Shown here: one piece after another, positions 1 to 6,368 of the stretch
How the letters are laid out: the number at the start of each line of letters is the position of its first letter
Position numbering within the stretch: position 1 is the stretch's first letter
Assembly: GCA_964388275.1 (NCBI GenBank)
Contig: CAYLZD010000092.1
Span: 1 to 6,368 of the forward strand
Origin: JARYLZ01 sp964388275
GTDB taxonomy: Bacteria; Bacteroidota; Ignavibacteria; SZUA-365
Direction: 5' to 3'
DNA: 6,368 bases
Program-made: the position numbers and the translations under genes
Notes under the pieces: generated by a model
Databases searched by the model: none
Told to the model about the DNA's origin: nothing
What the model saw: only the letters and a program-made list of their open reading frames with translations

Positions 1-1889
1 TCTACTGCCAGACGCCGGGCGAATGCGTGGGTCCGAAAGAGATGGACTGGAGGGATGTGTTCGTCAAATGGCATCCCGGGAACCATGCCGACGACAAAAA
101 AATGGCCATCGATGCCGAGCAAAACACTTTCATAGCATGGTCTGAAATCCGCGAAGGGACTCAATCGGTTTTCGTGCAGAAATTCGATTCGGACGGTGTG
201 CCGCGGTGGAGAAACAACGGCGTTCGGGTCAGCGCTGCGGGTGATACATCTTCAAGGCCCGACATTGTGCCGGACGAAGACGGCGGCGCAGTTATAGTTT
301 GGCAGCAGAAAATCAGCGGTACAAGTAAAAGACGAGTCTACTTTGCCCAATTGGACTGCTTCGGGGAGATCGCCGAGGATATTGGTGGGCAGCGTACAGG
401 GCGGTTTGCAAATGGGAGCGGAGAAATTAATGATGATGACACCGATCCGGTAATCATAAGAACCATAGCGGCCACTGCCGGCGCCGGATATCAAATCGCA
501 TTTCTAAGATATAATTCGTCCTACTCGCATTCCTATCGCGAGCATGGATATATTGATGATCCTGCTCCGGTAGGTGACGCTTACAACGCTCGGACTATCG
601 GTGGAAACAATCCGAGGTATGATCATTATAATTTACAGATGGTATCCGACGGGTTGTCGGGAGCATGGGTTGTTACGAACATGCCTGGCCCGACGCCCAG
701 CGTTCCGGGACAGATGAACGTCACTCATGTTGTGGAAACCGGCCAAAATGTTCCTCCGACGTATAGTGATGATATTTTTGACATATCGGTCTCTCATTAC
801 ATATATGACGGTTATGATATATGCACCGACGATGCCATGGCGGCGCCGAAAGATGCGATGGTCATTGCTTCCATTGAAACGACATACGGAGCGCCGCTGG
901 ATCTGAATCTGCGCCTCACAAGGTATGGCGCGGCTGTTCCCATGCCGGCGCCTCTCTCGGCATGGATATGGCAGAGCGCACAAATAAGCGATCACCTGCC
1001 GGCGATTACTCCCGACAATTCACCCGATGCAACAAGCGGGATGGGGGGCTGCATGATCGCATGGTGCAGAGACAGCACCGTCGGTCCCAACACCATAGAC
1101 ATCAGAACCTTGACACTTCGCTATACTTACCCTGAGATAAACGGAGTGATCACTCCCACACCTGTAGGCGCTCCCGGAAACGAAGCTCTGGATCTTCATC
1201 CGGTTTATTACAGCGGTTCATGGTCCTATCCCGATATCGCTCACGACGGCAAGGCGGACCCTGCCGATGAACCGTCGGCGATAATTGTCTGGCAGGGAAG
1301 GGGAGGGAATGAGGATGCATGCGGTTTACAGCCGAGGAAAATACTCGCTCAATATGTCGTATATGACTCGCAATTCATTTATAAACAATGGAATGACGCC
1401 AAATATGTGGCGCCCGGGCCGCAGGTTTTCGAGCAAACCTTGCCACTTGCCGCAAAATCCGAAGGCCGCTCTGTAGCTGTCTGCTGGTATGATTGGCGGA
1501 CAGGAGACGGCAACCTCGCGCACACACGGCTGCTGGATTTTGAAGGTGACATAGCGTGGAAAAAACGGCAGGAGGCGAAGGAAACGGAGACCCGCGCCGC
1601 TGACAACCTCGATCCTTCAATATGCGGCATTTTTCCAAATCCGATTTACTGTTCGTCGGGTACATCCGCGACGATACCATTGCGTTTGCCTGACGCGGGG
1701 CATGTCATGCTTCGCGTATACAACATATACGGCCGGCTTGTTGCCGTGCTTCACGAGGGCGCGCTGAGCGCCGGCTCGCACAGCATAGCTTTCGATCCGC
1801 TGCGCTACGATCTTTCGTCCGGGATTTACATTTGCGCCCTGACGGCGAACGGACGCGCCGTAACGCGAATAATGAGCATAGTACGCTAA
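1..1889 (+). CDS. Secreted propeller-like protein with T9SS C-terminal sorting domain, 5' end missing
   Basis: The frame is already open at nucleotide 3 and stops at TAA 1887-1889, so the true start lies upstream. The GTG at 27 has no ribosome site and sits in mid-protein sequence. Counting that GTG as residue 1, the visible part has 620 residues. Most of it is beta-rich sequence with recurrent hydrophobic-Trp-acidic/Arg motifs: AWSEIR (W38), VIVWQ (W92), IAWCRD (W346), IVWQGR (W422) and CWYDWR (W487-R491). Several are preceded by Pro-Asp-Ile and an Asp/Gly turn, for example PDIVPDEDGG at 78-87. This is the pattern of propeller-type repeat proteins common among T9SS cargo. Residues 535-620 form a T9SS sorting domain. 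The protein is therefore expected to cross the inner membrane by Sec and the outer membrane by T9SS. No catalytic motif is seen, so ligand and function are unknown. The secretion route is well supported; the propeller fold is inference. Confidence 0.88.
   Translation, partial: YCQTPGECVGPKEMDWRDVFVKWHPGNHADDKKMAIDAEQNTFIAWSEIREGTQSVFVQKFDSDGVPRWRNNGVRVSAAGDTSSRPDIVPDEDGGAVIVWQQKISGTSKRRVYFAQLDCFGEIAEDIGGQRTGRFANGSGEINDDDTDPVIIRTIAATAGAGYQIAFLRYNSSYSHSYREHGYIDDPAPVGDAYNARTIGGNNPRYDHYNLQMVSDGLSGAWVVTNMPGPTPSVPGQMNVTHVVETGQNVPPTYSDDIFDISVSHYIYDGYDICTDDAMAAPKDAMVIASIETTYGAPLDLNLRLTRYGAAVPMPAPLSAWIWQSAQISDHLPAITPDNSPDATSGMGGCMIAWCRDSTVGPNTIDIRTLTLRYTYPEINGVITPTPVGAPGNEALDLHPVYYSGSWSYPDIAHDGKADPADEPSAIIVWQGRGGNEDACGLQPRKILAQYVVYDSQFIYKQWNDAKYVAPGPQVFEQTLPLAAKSEGRSVAVCWYDWRTGDGNLAHTRLLDFEGDIAWKKRQEAKETETRAADNLDPSICGIFPNPIYCSSGTSATIPLRLPDAGHVMLRVYNIYGRLVAVLHEGALSAGSHSIAFDPLRYDLSSGIYICALTANGRAVTRIMSIVR
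1629..1886 (+). other. T9SS type A C-terminal sorting domain (part of the first CDS)
   Basis: These roughly 86 C-terminal residues match the Por secretion system sorting domain (TIGR04183 type). The hallmarks appear in order: a FPNP opening (residues 536-539 counted from GTG 27), a hydrophobic strand ending in RVYNIYGRLV, a short turn with an AGSHSIAF strand, then LSSGIYICAL and a final basic strand ending ITRIMSIVR-like at the stop (actual ending VTRIMSIVR). In known systems this domain is recognised at the outer membrane by the T9SS and is often removed on attachment to the cell surface. It is the clearest taxonomic marker in the window. It follows a polar, charged linker rich in Lys and Glu (around residues 512-528) that separates it from the body of the protein. 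Confidence 0.9.
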
Positions 1890-1893
1890 AACT

Positions 1894-1931
1894 ATATTGG
1901 CCGGGCGGTCCTGACAACCGCCCGGCAATAT
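1894..1931 (+). terminator. Strong intergenic hairpin, possible terminator or 3'-end stabiliser
   Basis: The left arm is ATATTG (1894-1899) followed by CCGGGCGGT (1901-1909). The right arm is ACCGCCCGG (1917-1925) followed by CAATAT (1926-1931). They pair over 15 base pairs with one bulged G at 1900 and a 7-base loop (1910-1916). The hairpin starts four bases after the upstream stop codon, which fits a transcription terminator or an mRNA 3'-end stabiliser for the first gene. There is no T-run after the stem, so it is not a classical intrinsic terminator. It also ends only 16 bases before the next start codon, so if read through it would sit in the leader of the second gene and could affect translation. 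The fold is seen directly; the role is inferred. Confidence 0.65.
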
Positions 1932-1947
1932 CTATACGAAATACGAC

Positions 1948-2025
1948 ATGAAGATTGCTATGACAAAAAATACAGCTCTTGCGGCTGTGATTGCCGCATT
2001 CATATTATCGGAGATTGCATACGGA
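1948..2025 (+). other. Sec signal peptide (part of the second CDS)
   Basis: The N-terminus has a short basic region (K2, K7), then a hydrophobic core from A10 to L20 (ALAAVIAAFIL), then a small-residue stretch with A24-Y-G26 and G28-A-G30. Cleavage after G26 or within residues 26-30 is plausible. This marks the product for Sec export, the first step for T9SS cargo. The signal follows directly from the chosen ATG, which supports that start. The exact cleavage site is uncertain. Confidence 0.8.
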
Positions 2026-5000
2026 ATCGGCGCCGGAGAAAATGAAACCACCAGCGCGGCGATGCCGCTGCTTTTTATAAAAAACGAGGGCCAATGGCCT
2101 GAATCGATCGAGTACGCCGCAATTGGAGCGGGCGCCGTGATCGCATTCACGAAAGACGGCGTGCTGATCAGCACAACCGGGCGAAACGACGTTGCGAACG
2201 GCTTATCATCAGACCCTGAAATACTGAGCCCTGCACATGCAGGCAGCAATCTCGTATGCATATTTGTCGGAAGAAGCCGAAAAATGGACATTGTGCCGCT
2301 CTCGAAAACGGGAAGCGTCTCGAATTTCTATCTCGGCAATGACAGGACGAAATGGAAAACAAACGTTGCAAACTACAAACAAATTGCATTCAAGAACGTA
2401 TGGAACAATATCGACATCCACTATTCGGAAGTGAACGGCAAACTTCGGCAGACAGTGATTTTGCACCCCGGAGCGAAGGCCGGCGATATACGATTTCGGA
2501 TGACAGGTTCCGCGGGCGAAGTGTTCCCGATAATACGTGAATGTATTGCCGGGGATAAACGCATTGCGACACCGCGATTAATAATGTGCGACAGTTCCGT
2601 ATACGCTTCGGCGGGACTTCCTGCGTCGAGTAAAAGACTCATTCTTTCGATGGAATATTGCACGTATTTCGGCGGAAGCACCGGGGAGGACTGGCCGCTG
2701 GTCGCGGTGGACTCGGCAAATTGCATTTACATATATGGATTGACCAGATCGGTGGATTTTCCCGTGCTGAATGCAGGAAGCCGTGAATTGAGAGGCCCGT
2801 CCGATCATTTTCTGTCGAAATTCGCGTGTGACGGCAGAACATTGCTGTTTTCCACATTTTTCGGCGGAAGCGGAAGGGAGATAGCCAACTGGCGATCAGA
2901 CGGGTATGACCACATGAGCAAACTGAAGATAGCGGGGTCGGATATTTACATAGGCGGAGAAACCGAGTCGACGGATTTTCCGGTTACCGAAAATGCCTTG
3001 CAGCGAAGTAAAATATCTGGATTAGGATTGCGAACAGGTTTCATTGCTCGCTTCAACCCTGAGGGTCATATGACGGCCGGCACATACCTGGGGGGGGCTG
3101 TTGCTACATGTTTATTAGGCATGGATCTGGACCAGTACTGTAATGTCTATATTACGGGCGGGTTTTCAAAAGACACTTTGTGGTTTATTACTAAAAACAC
3201 GGTTCAGTCGGTGCTGGATTACAAGGAAGGCGGGGGCGCTTACATCGCCAAACTGACGCCGGCGCTTGACTCGGTGATATGGGGCACATATTGGGGAGCG
3301 TACGATAGAAGAAATGAAGGCGCTGGGGCTACGTATCCAGGATATATTATTATAAATGATAAACAGGAAATAACAATAATATCTCCTTTAAGTGGTTCAA
3401 GCGAAGACAAGTTTCCTCCGCCGACAGATAGTCCGATATATGATCGGCGGCCCGGGGCGCATAATATATTTATTGCGAAAATCAACCCGTCTGCGACTGA
3501 ATATATATATGCCGGATGGCTTGGCAGCAGTAGTCATGAAGACCTTGAAGCAATCACAAAGGACGTGCATGACAACATATATCTGTACGGACTCACAGAC
3601 TCGTACGATTATCCCCACTCGAAAATAATCGGGGACACGGCAACAGGGATGCAGAGGAACCATCTTCCAGAGTTCGTTTCGGTGATAGACAAAAGCGGAA
3701 AGCTGATCAAATCATATCTATTGAGGGATCGGCGTGTATGTTCTTACATATTGCCGCAGATCAACATCAACAGATGCGGGCAGCTTCTTATCACGGGATT
3801 ACTCAGCGGGGTAGATAGTTGTACCAATGTAGACCCACTGGATACAGCGAGAACCAATGCGCATAGTCACCTGCGTATCATCGATTTGGAGCAAGGGAGA
3901 ATTGCAAGATCAACATTTATACAGGAACCGATAATGCACTCGAGCGTGCTGGAAAATTCGCCGTATCTGCAATACGTAGGCAATGCCGGCTTGCTAAGTC
4001 CGCTGATAACCACCTACAATGCATACCAGGACAAACCGAAAGGGCCTGTTAATATTGTAATCGGCAGAATGTATGTCGGAATCTGCGATCCATTAGCCTG
4101 TGATATACAAATAGCGGACACGGTCGAGATCTGGCGAAAGCGGGGAGTAGTCAGCCCTGCGACACTGGAATGCGTGGTTACGCTTCGAAATATGGAATCC
4201 ACAGAGGATATACATGTATTGAACGGAACGCTTGTTCTTCCGGAAGGGATTTATCCCGTTACCGGCAGTCCGGCTACTATAATCGGGCCGCAGACTATCG
4301 GAATAAATGCGGAAAAAGTATTCAGGTGGACATTACGCGTGGATTCGACAAAGACCGACATTGATAAACACAGAATAGTATTCACCTACACATATGAGAG
4401 GCAGTCACATCCGCAGTCATGTCCGGATGAAGCGGGTTTCTGCGGAAAATATATTTACATAAAGATGATCGACGACCCGGAGCCGGACCTTCTATGCTCG
4501 CTCGATATGCCGGATACACTCTCGATCGACGCGGCTGGAAGGAAATTCGAAAAGGCGGAATTGCGATACACTCTGCACAACCGGGAAACTAAAGCGGTTA
4601 AAATAAGCTCCGTGCGTCTGACTCTGACGAGAGGAATGGACCTTCGATGCTTGCCTCCATCCGATACGCTGCGGGGCGGTTTCGTGCTCCAGGCGGGAGA
4701 CACATACCGTAATACGTGGGAGATGGAAGCCGGCACGCGTACTTTTACCCGCGTCGCGGGCATAAGCGCAACCGCTTACGACAATTACGGCATGGATGTT
4801 TCCCGTTGTGATGTGGAAGCGGTAATACCCGCGGTTCACACGCTTGAATGTTCTGTTACCGGTGAAAGTGAGATCAAGTACAACGTAACAAGCGGCGAGT
4901 CGATTCCTGACACGCTTCTGTTATCGCTCACTCTGGAAAATCCGCTCGACACGCTTCAATCAGGCATAGAAGTGGAGCTGGAAAACGGAGGATCGGCTCA

Positions 5001-6368
5001 CCTTGCGCTTGCGTTGGGTGAAGCGCAGTTGAAGGGCCCGTATTTCGTGCAGCGGAATTTCCGTCGGGTAATAGATTGGAAGCTGGTCATGCGGCAGGCG
5101 GCACATGCGTCCTGCCTGGATACGCTTCATTTCAGATACAAAACCGATATTAAACCTGATTGGCGGCACTGCAGTCATGTGGTGCGCATAGAACCGCTGC
5201 TTTACTCGCTTGCCTGCGCTCTGGAATCTGCCGACAGTGTTGCCGTCAGGCCGGACGGAAGCGGTTACGTCGAAAATCCGTTTGCGGTGGATCTTGTCGT
5301 GGAGAACACGGGACAGGCCACATCGCAGGCATGTGCAGCCCGCCTTGGGTTGCCCGGCTATCTTCGCGCGATGACGGACACAATACAACCGATACCCGGC
5401 ATACAACCGGGCGCTCGTGATACGGTGAGTTGGAGCGTTATGGCCTTGTCCTCCGCTTACAATCGCGAAGCAGTGCTATCTGCAACGATAGAAGACAGCA
5501 TGGGAGTCGTATTGACACGCTGCGAAAGGCGCATTTTCCTTTCCCGCATCCACCCCTCCCTCGCCTGCACACTCACCTCGCCCGACACGATCTCGTACGA
5601 TTTAGAGAGCGGCTCGTGGTCGCCGAATCCGTTCACGGCAACCGTCGAACTTTCCAACCTGCTCGACACCGCTCAGCAGCGAGTGGAAGCGAGGCCGGAC
5701 TTCTCTCTGTCGCCGCAAATCGGCATAGCGACAGGAGAGGTGTTGAACAAAGAGATAGACTCTATACCTGCGCGCGGCACAGCCCGCGCGTCGTGGCTGC
5801 TGGAGGTAAAAGGCAAGGTTGACTCGCCCGTAAGCGAACGCATAAGCGTATTGTACCGTCCTGCAGGCGACACAGCTTGGTCGAGCTGCGAGCATGAAAT
5901 GCTCTTAGACGGCAAGGAGCGCATACTCCGTTTGTCCTGCTCGGCCGAAGGCCACGACAGCGTCTGGGCGGATCCGGGCTACGAGGAAATCATCCCTAAG
6001 CCGGTGCAGGTGTCGTACACGATAACGAACACAGGCAATGTGACGATAAACGGCTGCTCGGCGGCTATCGTGCTTCCGGATCCGTTCGAGCTGCACACCG
6101 GCACGGACAGTGTGCGACAATACGGCAGCATAAGCCCCGGATCGAGCGAAACGCGCTCATGGTTTCTCTCTGTCGCCGAGGATCGCATGGCGCCGGGAGA
6201 GCGGGTCATCCGCTGGGAGCGCAGCTGTCCGGACCTGGGCGCGGAACCTGTCTGCGAGCATCGGATAAAGCTTGTTATCGGTTCGCCGTCGGGACTTGTG
6301 CTCACACCGCGCCGCCTGCGTTTCGAGGCGGAGCGCAACGGCGCACTTCCTGCATCGCAGCAGCTGGA
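1948..6368 (+). CDS. Giant secreted multidomain protein: DUF7948, SBBP propeller, six Cys/Trp repeats, BACON-like start; 3' end missing
   Basis: A single frame runs without a stop from ATG 1948 to the window edge (1473 codons plus two bases). ATG 1948 is the first possible start after the in-frame TGA at 1912; ATG 1960 (Met5) is an alternative. No Shine-Dalgarno is visible. Domains in order are: signal peptide 1-26; DUF7948-like domain about 41-215; SBBP-type beta-propeller about 237-700; six repeats of about 120 residues from 716 to about 1445; then from about 1450 the opening of a BACON/Ig-like domain. The protein is thus exported and probably sits on or beyond the outer membrane. A T9SS sorting domain would be expected at the missing C-terminus, by analogy with the upstream gene. 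No catalytic residues are recognisable. Adhesion, surface structure or ligand binding are the likeliest roles, but this is inference. Base composition appears more A+T-rich in the propeller part and more G+C-rich in the later repeats. Confidence 0.92.
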   Translation, partial: MKIAMTKNTALAAVIAAFILSEIAYGIGAGENETTSAAMPLLFIKNEGQWPESIEYAAIGAGAVIAFTKDGVLISTTGRNDVANGLSSDPEILSPAHAGSNLVCIFVGRSRKMDIVPLSKTGSVSNFYLGNDRTKWKTNVANYKQIAFKNVWNNIDIHYSEVNGKLRQTVILHPGAKAGDIRFRMTGSAGEVFPIIRECIAGDKRIATPRLIMCDSSVYASAGLPASSKRLILSMEYCTYFGGSTGEDWPLVAVDSANCIYIYGLTRSVDFPVLNAGSRELRGPSDHFLSKFACDGRTLLFSTFFGGSGREIANWRSDGYDHMSKLKIAGSDIYIGGETESTDFPVTENALQRSKISGLGLRTGFIARFNPEGHMTAGTYLGGAVATCLLGMDLDQYCNVYITGGFSKDTLWFITKNTVQSVLDYKEGGGAYIAKLTPALDSVIWGTYWGAYDRRNEGAGATYPGYIIINDKQEITIISPLSGSSEDKFPPPTDSPIYDRRPGAHNIFIAKINPSATEYIYAGWLGSSSHEDLEAITKDVHDNIYLYGLTDSYDYPHSKIIGDTATGMQRNHLPEFVSVIDKSGKLIKSYLLRDRRVCSYILPQININRCGQLLITGLLSGVDSCTNVDPLDTARTNAHSHLRIIDLEQGRIARSTFIQEPIMHSSVLENSPYLQYVGNAGLLSPLITTYNAYQDKPKGPVNIVIGRMYVGICDPLACDIQIADTVEIWRKRGVVSPATLECVVTLRNMESTEDIHVLNGTLVLPEGIYPVTGSPATIIGPQTIGINAEKVFRWTLRVDSTKTDIDKHRIVFTYTYERQSHPQSCPDEAGFCGKYIYIKMIDDPEPDLLCSLDMPDTLSIDAAGRKFEKAELRYTLHNRETKAVKISSVRLTLTRGMDLRCLPPSDTLRGGFVLQAGDTYRNTWEMEAGTRTFTRVAGISATAYDNYGMDVSRCDVEAVIPAVHTLECSVTGESEIKYNVTSGESIPDTLLLSLTLENPLDTLQSGIEVELENGGSAHLALALGEAQLKGPYFVQRNFRRVIDWKLVMRQAAHASCLDTLHFRYKTDIKPDWRHCSHVVRIEPLLYSLACALESADSVAVRPDGSGYVENPFAVDLVVENTGQATSQACAARLGLPGYLRAMTDTIQPIPGIQPGARDTVSWSVMALSSAYNREAVLSATIEDSMGVVLTRCERRIFLSRIHPSLACTLTSPDTISYDLESGSWSPNPFTATVELSNLLDTAQQRVEARPDFSLSPQIGIATGEVLNKEIDSIPARGTARASWLLEVKGKVDSPVSERISVLYRPAGDTAWSSCEHEMLLDGKERILRLSCSAEGHDSVWADPGYEEIIPKPVQVSYTITNTGNVTINGCSAAIVLPDPFELHTGTDSVRQYGSISPGSSETRSWFLSVAEDRMAPGERVIRWERSCPDLGAEPVCEHRIKLVIGSPSGLVLTPRRLRFEAERNGALPASQQL
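2068..2592 (+). other. DUF7948-like N-terminal domain (part of the second CDS)
   Basis: Residues about 41-215 carry the features of the domain that usually precedes SBBP propellers. These are an opening F43-IKNEGQW50 with the characteristic N-x-GQ-W signature, NFYLGND (126-132), a Trp-Lys pair (W136-K137), NYKQIAFKNVWNNIDIHY (142-159), and HPGAKAGDIRF (173-183). The order and spacing match the family pattern as I know it (frame, asparagine-rich turn, 'gid-h-y' strand, 'pGa' turn). Its function is not established. It appears to be an obligate companion of the propeller, perhaps as an exported scaffold domain. The domain end is approximate. Confidence 0.8.
2656..4050 (+). repeat. SBBP-type beta-propeller, about seven blades (part of the second CDS)
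   Basis: Blade-start motifs of the form aromatic/hydrophobic-T/S-aromatic-x-G-G recur at regular spacing: TYFGGS (239-244), TFFGGS (303-308), TYLGG (379-383), TYWG (447-450) and AGWLG (522-526). Weaker counterparts lie near SYL (589-591) and STF (655-657). Spacing is about 64-76 residues. Between the motifs come the expected D-x-x-x-N-I-Y-hydrophobic-G strands, for example NCIYIYGLT, DIYIGGET, NVYITGGF and NIYLYGLTDS, mostly followed by a D-F/Y-P turn (SVDFP, STDFP, SYDYP). The later blades are degenerate. The two strongest motifs share the 13-base sequence TTTCGGCGGAAGC at 2667-2679 and 2859-2871. The blade count of seven is inferred from spacing; a six-bladed propeller with a trailing linker is possible. 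Confidence 0.75.
4093..6282 (+). repeat. Six tandem ~120-residue Ig-like repeats with a conserved Cys pair and Trp (part of the second CDS)
   Basis: Units begin at residues 716, 848, 966, 1088, 1205 and 1329 (nucleotides 4093, 4489, 4843, 5209, 5560, 5932), so lengths are 132, 118, 122, 117 and 124, with the last running to about 1445. Each starts L-x-C (C718, C850, C968, C1090, C1207, C1331), followed in five of the six by a D-T/S-hydrophobic motif about six residues on (ADTVEI, PDTLSI, ADSVAV, PDTISY, HDSVWA). A central strand with an Asn at its end (LRN, LHN, LEN, VEN, LSN, ITN) follows. Each has a Trp on a strand (W794, W924, W1044, W1162, W1283, W1405), in most units shortly after a Gly-containing turn. 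Each ends in a Cys on the final strand (C832, C954, C1075, C1192, C1314, C1436). Cysteines are 102-114 apart within a unit and 14-18 apart across a junction. The layout suggests a beta-sandwich of the CARDB/Ig-like class. The repeats are diverged, so this is an old array. Ligand unknown. Confidence 0.82.
6298..6368 (+). other. Start of a BACON/Ig-like or choice-of-anchor-type domain, truncated by the window edge
   Basis: After the last repeat the sequence changes to V-L-T-P-R-R-L-R-F-E-A-E-R-N-G-x-L-P-A-S-Q-Q (residues 1451-1472). The 'L-x-F-x-A-x-x-G-x-x-P-x-x-Q' pattern is how BACON and related surface Ig-like domains commonly begin, and it lacks the L-x-C start of the preceding units. Only about 23 residues are visible, so the assignment is tentative. 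It shows that the protein continues well beyond the window and that the six-unit array ends here. Confidence 0.5.

Noticed and set aside
27..29. GTG as the start codon of the first gene
   Set aside because: The frame stays open upstream to nucleotide 3, there is no ribosome site or signal peptide after it, and a T9SS cargo must have an N-terminal signal; it is an internal valine.
1617..1928. Open frame on the - strand across the intergenic hairpin
   Set aside because: It is antisense to the T9SS sorting domain and runs through the stem-loop; no start context or plausible protein sequence.
1894..1931. Recombination or attachment site (integron- or phage-like)
   Set aside because: It is a single perfect stem at the end of a gene with no second copy, core-site motif or integrase nearby; a terminator-like or mRNA-stabilising stem explains it better.
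1890..1947. Promoter for the second gene
   Set aside because: No Bacteroidota-type -33/-7 pair (TTTG and TAnnTTTG) could be found in the gap, which is almost filled by the hairpin; absence of a promoter cannot be proven by eye.
4960..5406. 148-codon open frame on the - strand
   Set aside because: It lies wholly inside the well-supported repeat-coding gene, and its translation is rich in Arg, Cys and His with no domain pattern; it is a shadow frame.
5430..5822. 130-codon open frame on the + strand
   Set aside because: It overlaps repeats 4 and 5 in another frame. Its Arg/His-rich translation has no recognisable pattern, whereas the main frame keeps the Cys/Trp motifs through the same stretch.

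Overview
The window reads as a piece of a Bacteroidota/Chlorobiota-type genome (Bacteroidetes, Ignavibacteria or Kapabacteria-like). The main evidence is that the first gene ends in a type IX secretion system (T9SS) C-terminal sorting domain, a signal confined to that superphylum. The second gene has the DUF7948 plus SBBP-propeller architecture that is common there. The start codon of the second gene also has no Shine-Dalgarno sequence, as is usual in the group. The lineage assignment is inference from domain content, and I cannot resolve a genus.

Layout: only two genes are present, both on the + strand, and both are cut by the window edges. Positions 1-1889 hold the 3' part of a secreted propeller-like protein with repeated aspartate/tryptophan motifs and a T9SS sorting domain. 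A 58-base gap follows, filled mostly by a strong 15-bp hairpin (1894-1931). From 1948 to the window end (6368) runs one uninterrupted reading frame of 1473 codons that has no stop inside the window. It encodes, in order: a signal peptide, a DUF7948-like N-terminal domain, about seven SBBP-type beta-propeller blades, six tandem repeats of about 120 residues each marked by two cysteines and one tryptophan, and the start of what looks like a BACON/Ig-like domain.

How they fit together: both products look like very large exported, cell-surface or secreted beta-rich proteins. The first carries a T9SS signal. The second is probably T9SS cargo as well, but its C-terminus lies outside the window. They are adjacent and co-directional. 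Whether they share a transcript depends on whether the intergenic hairpin terminates transcription. No enzyme active site is recognisable in either, so adhesive, structural or binding roles are more likely than catalytic ones, but this is not shown.

The most noteworthy item is the six-fold Cys/Trp repeat array of the second protein, which I do not recognise as a named family. I found no RNA genes, mobile elements, CRISPR arrays or reverse-strand genes that I can support.
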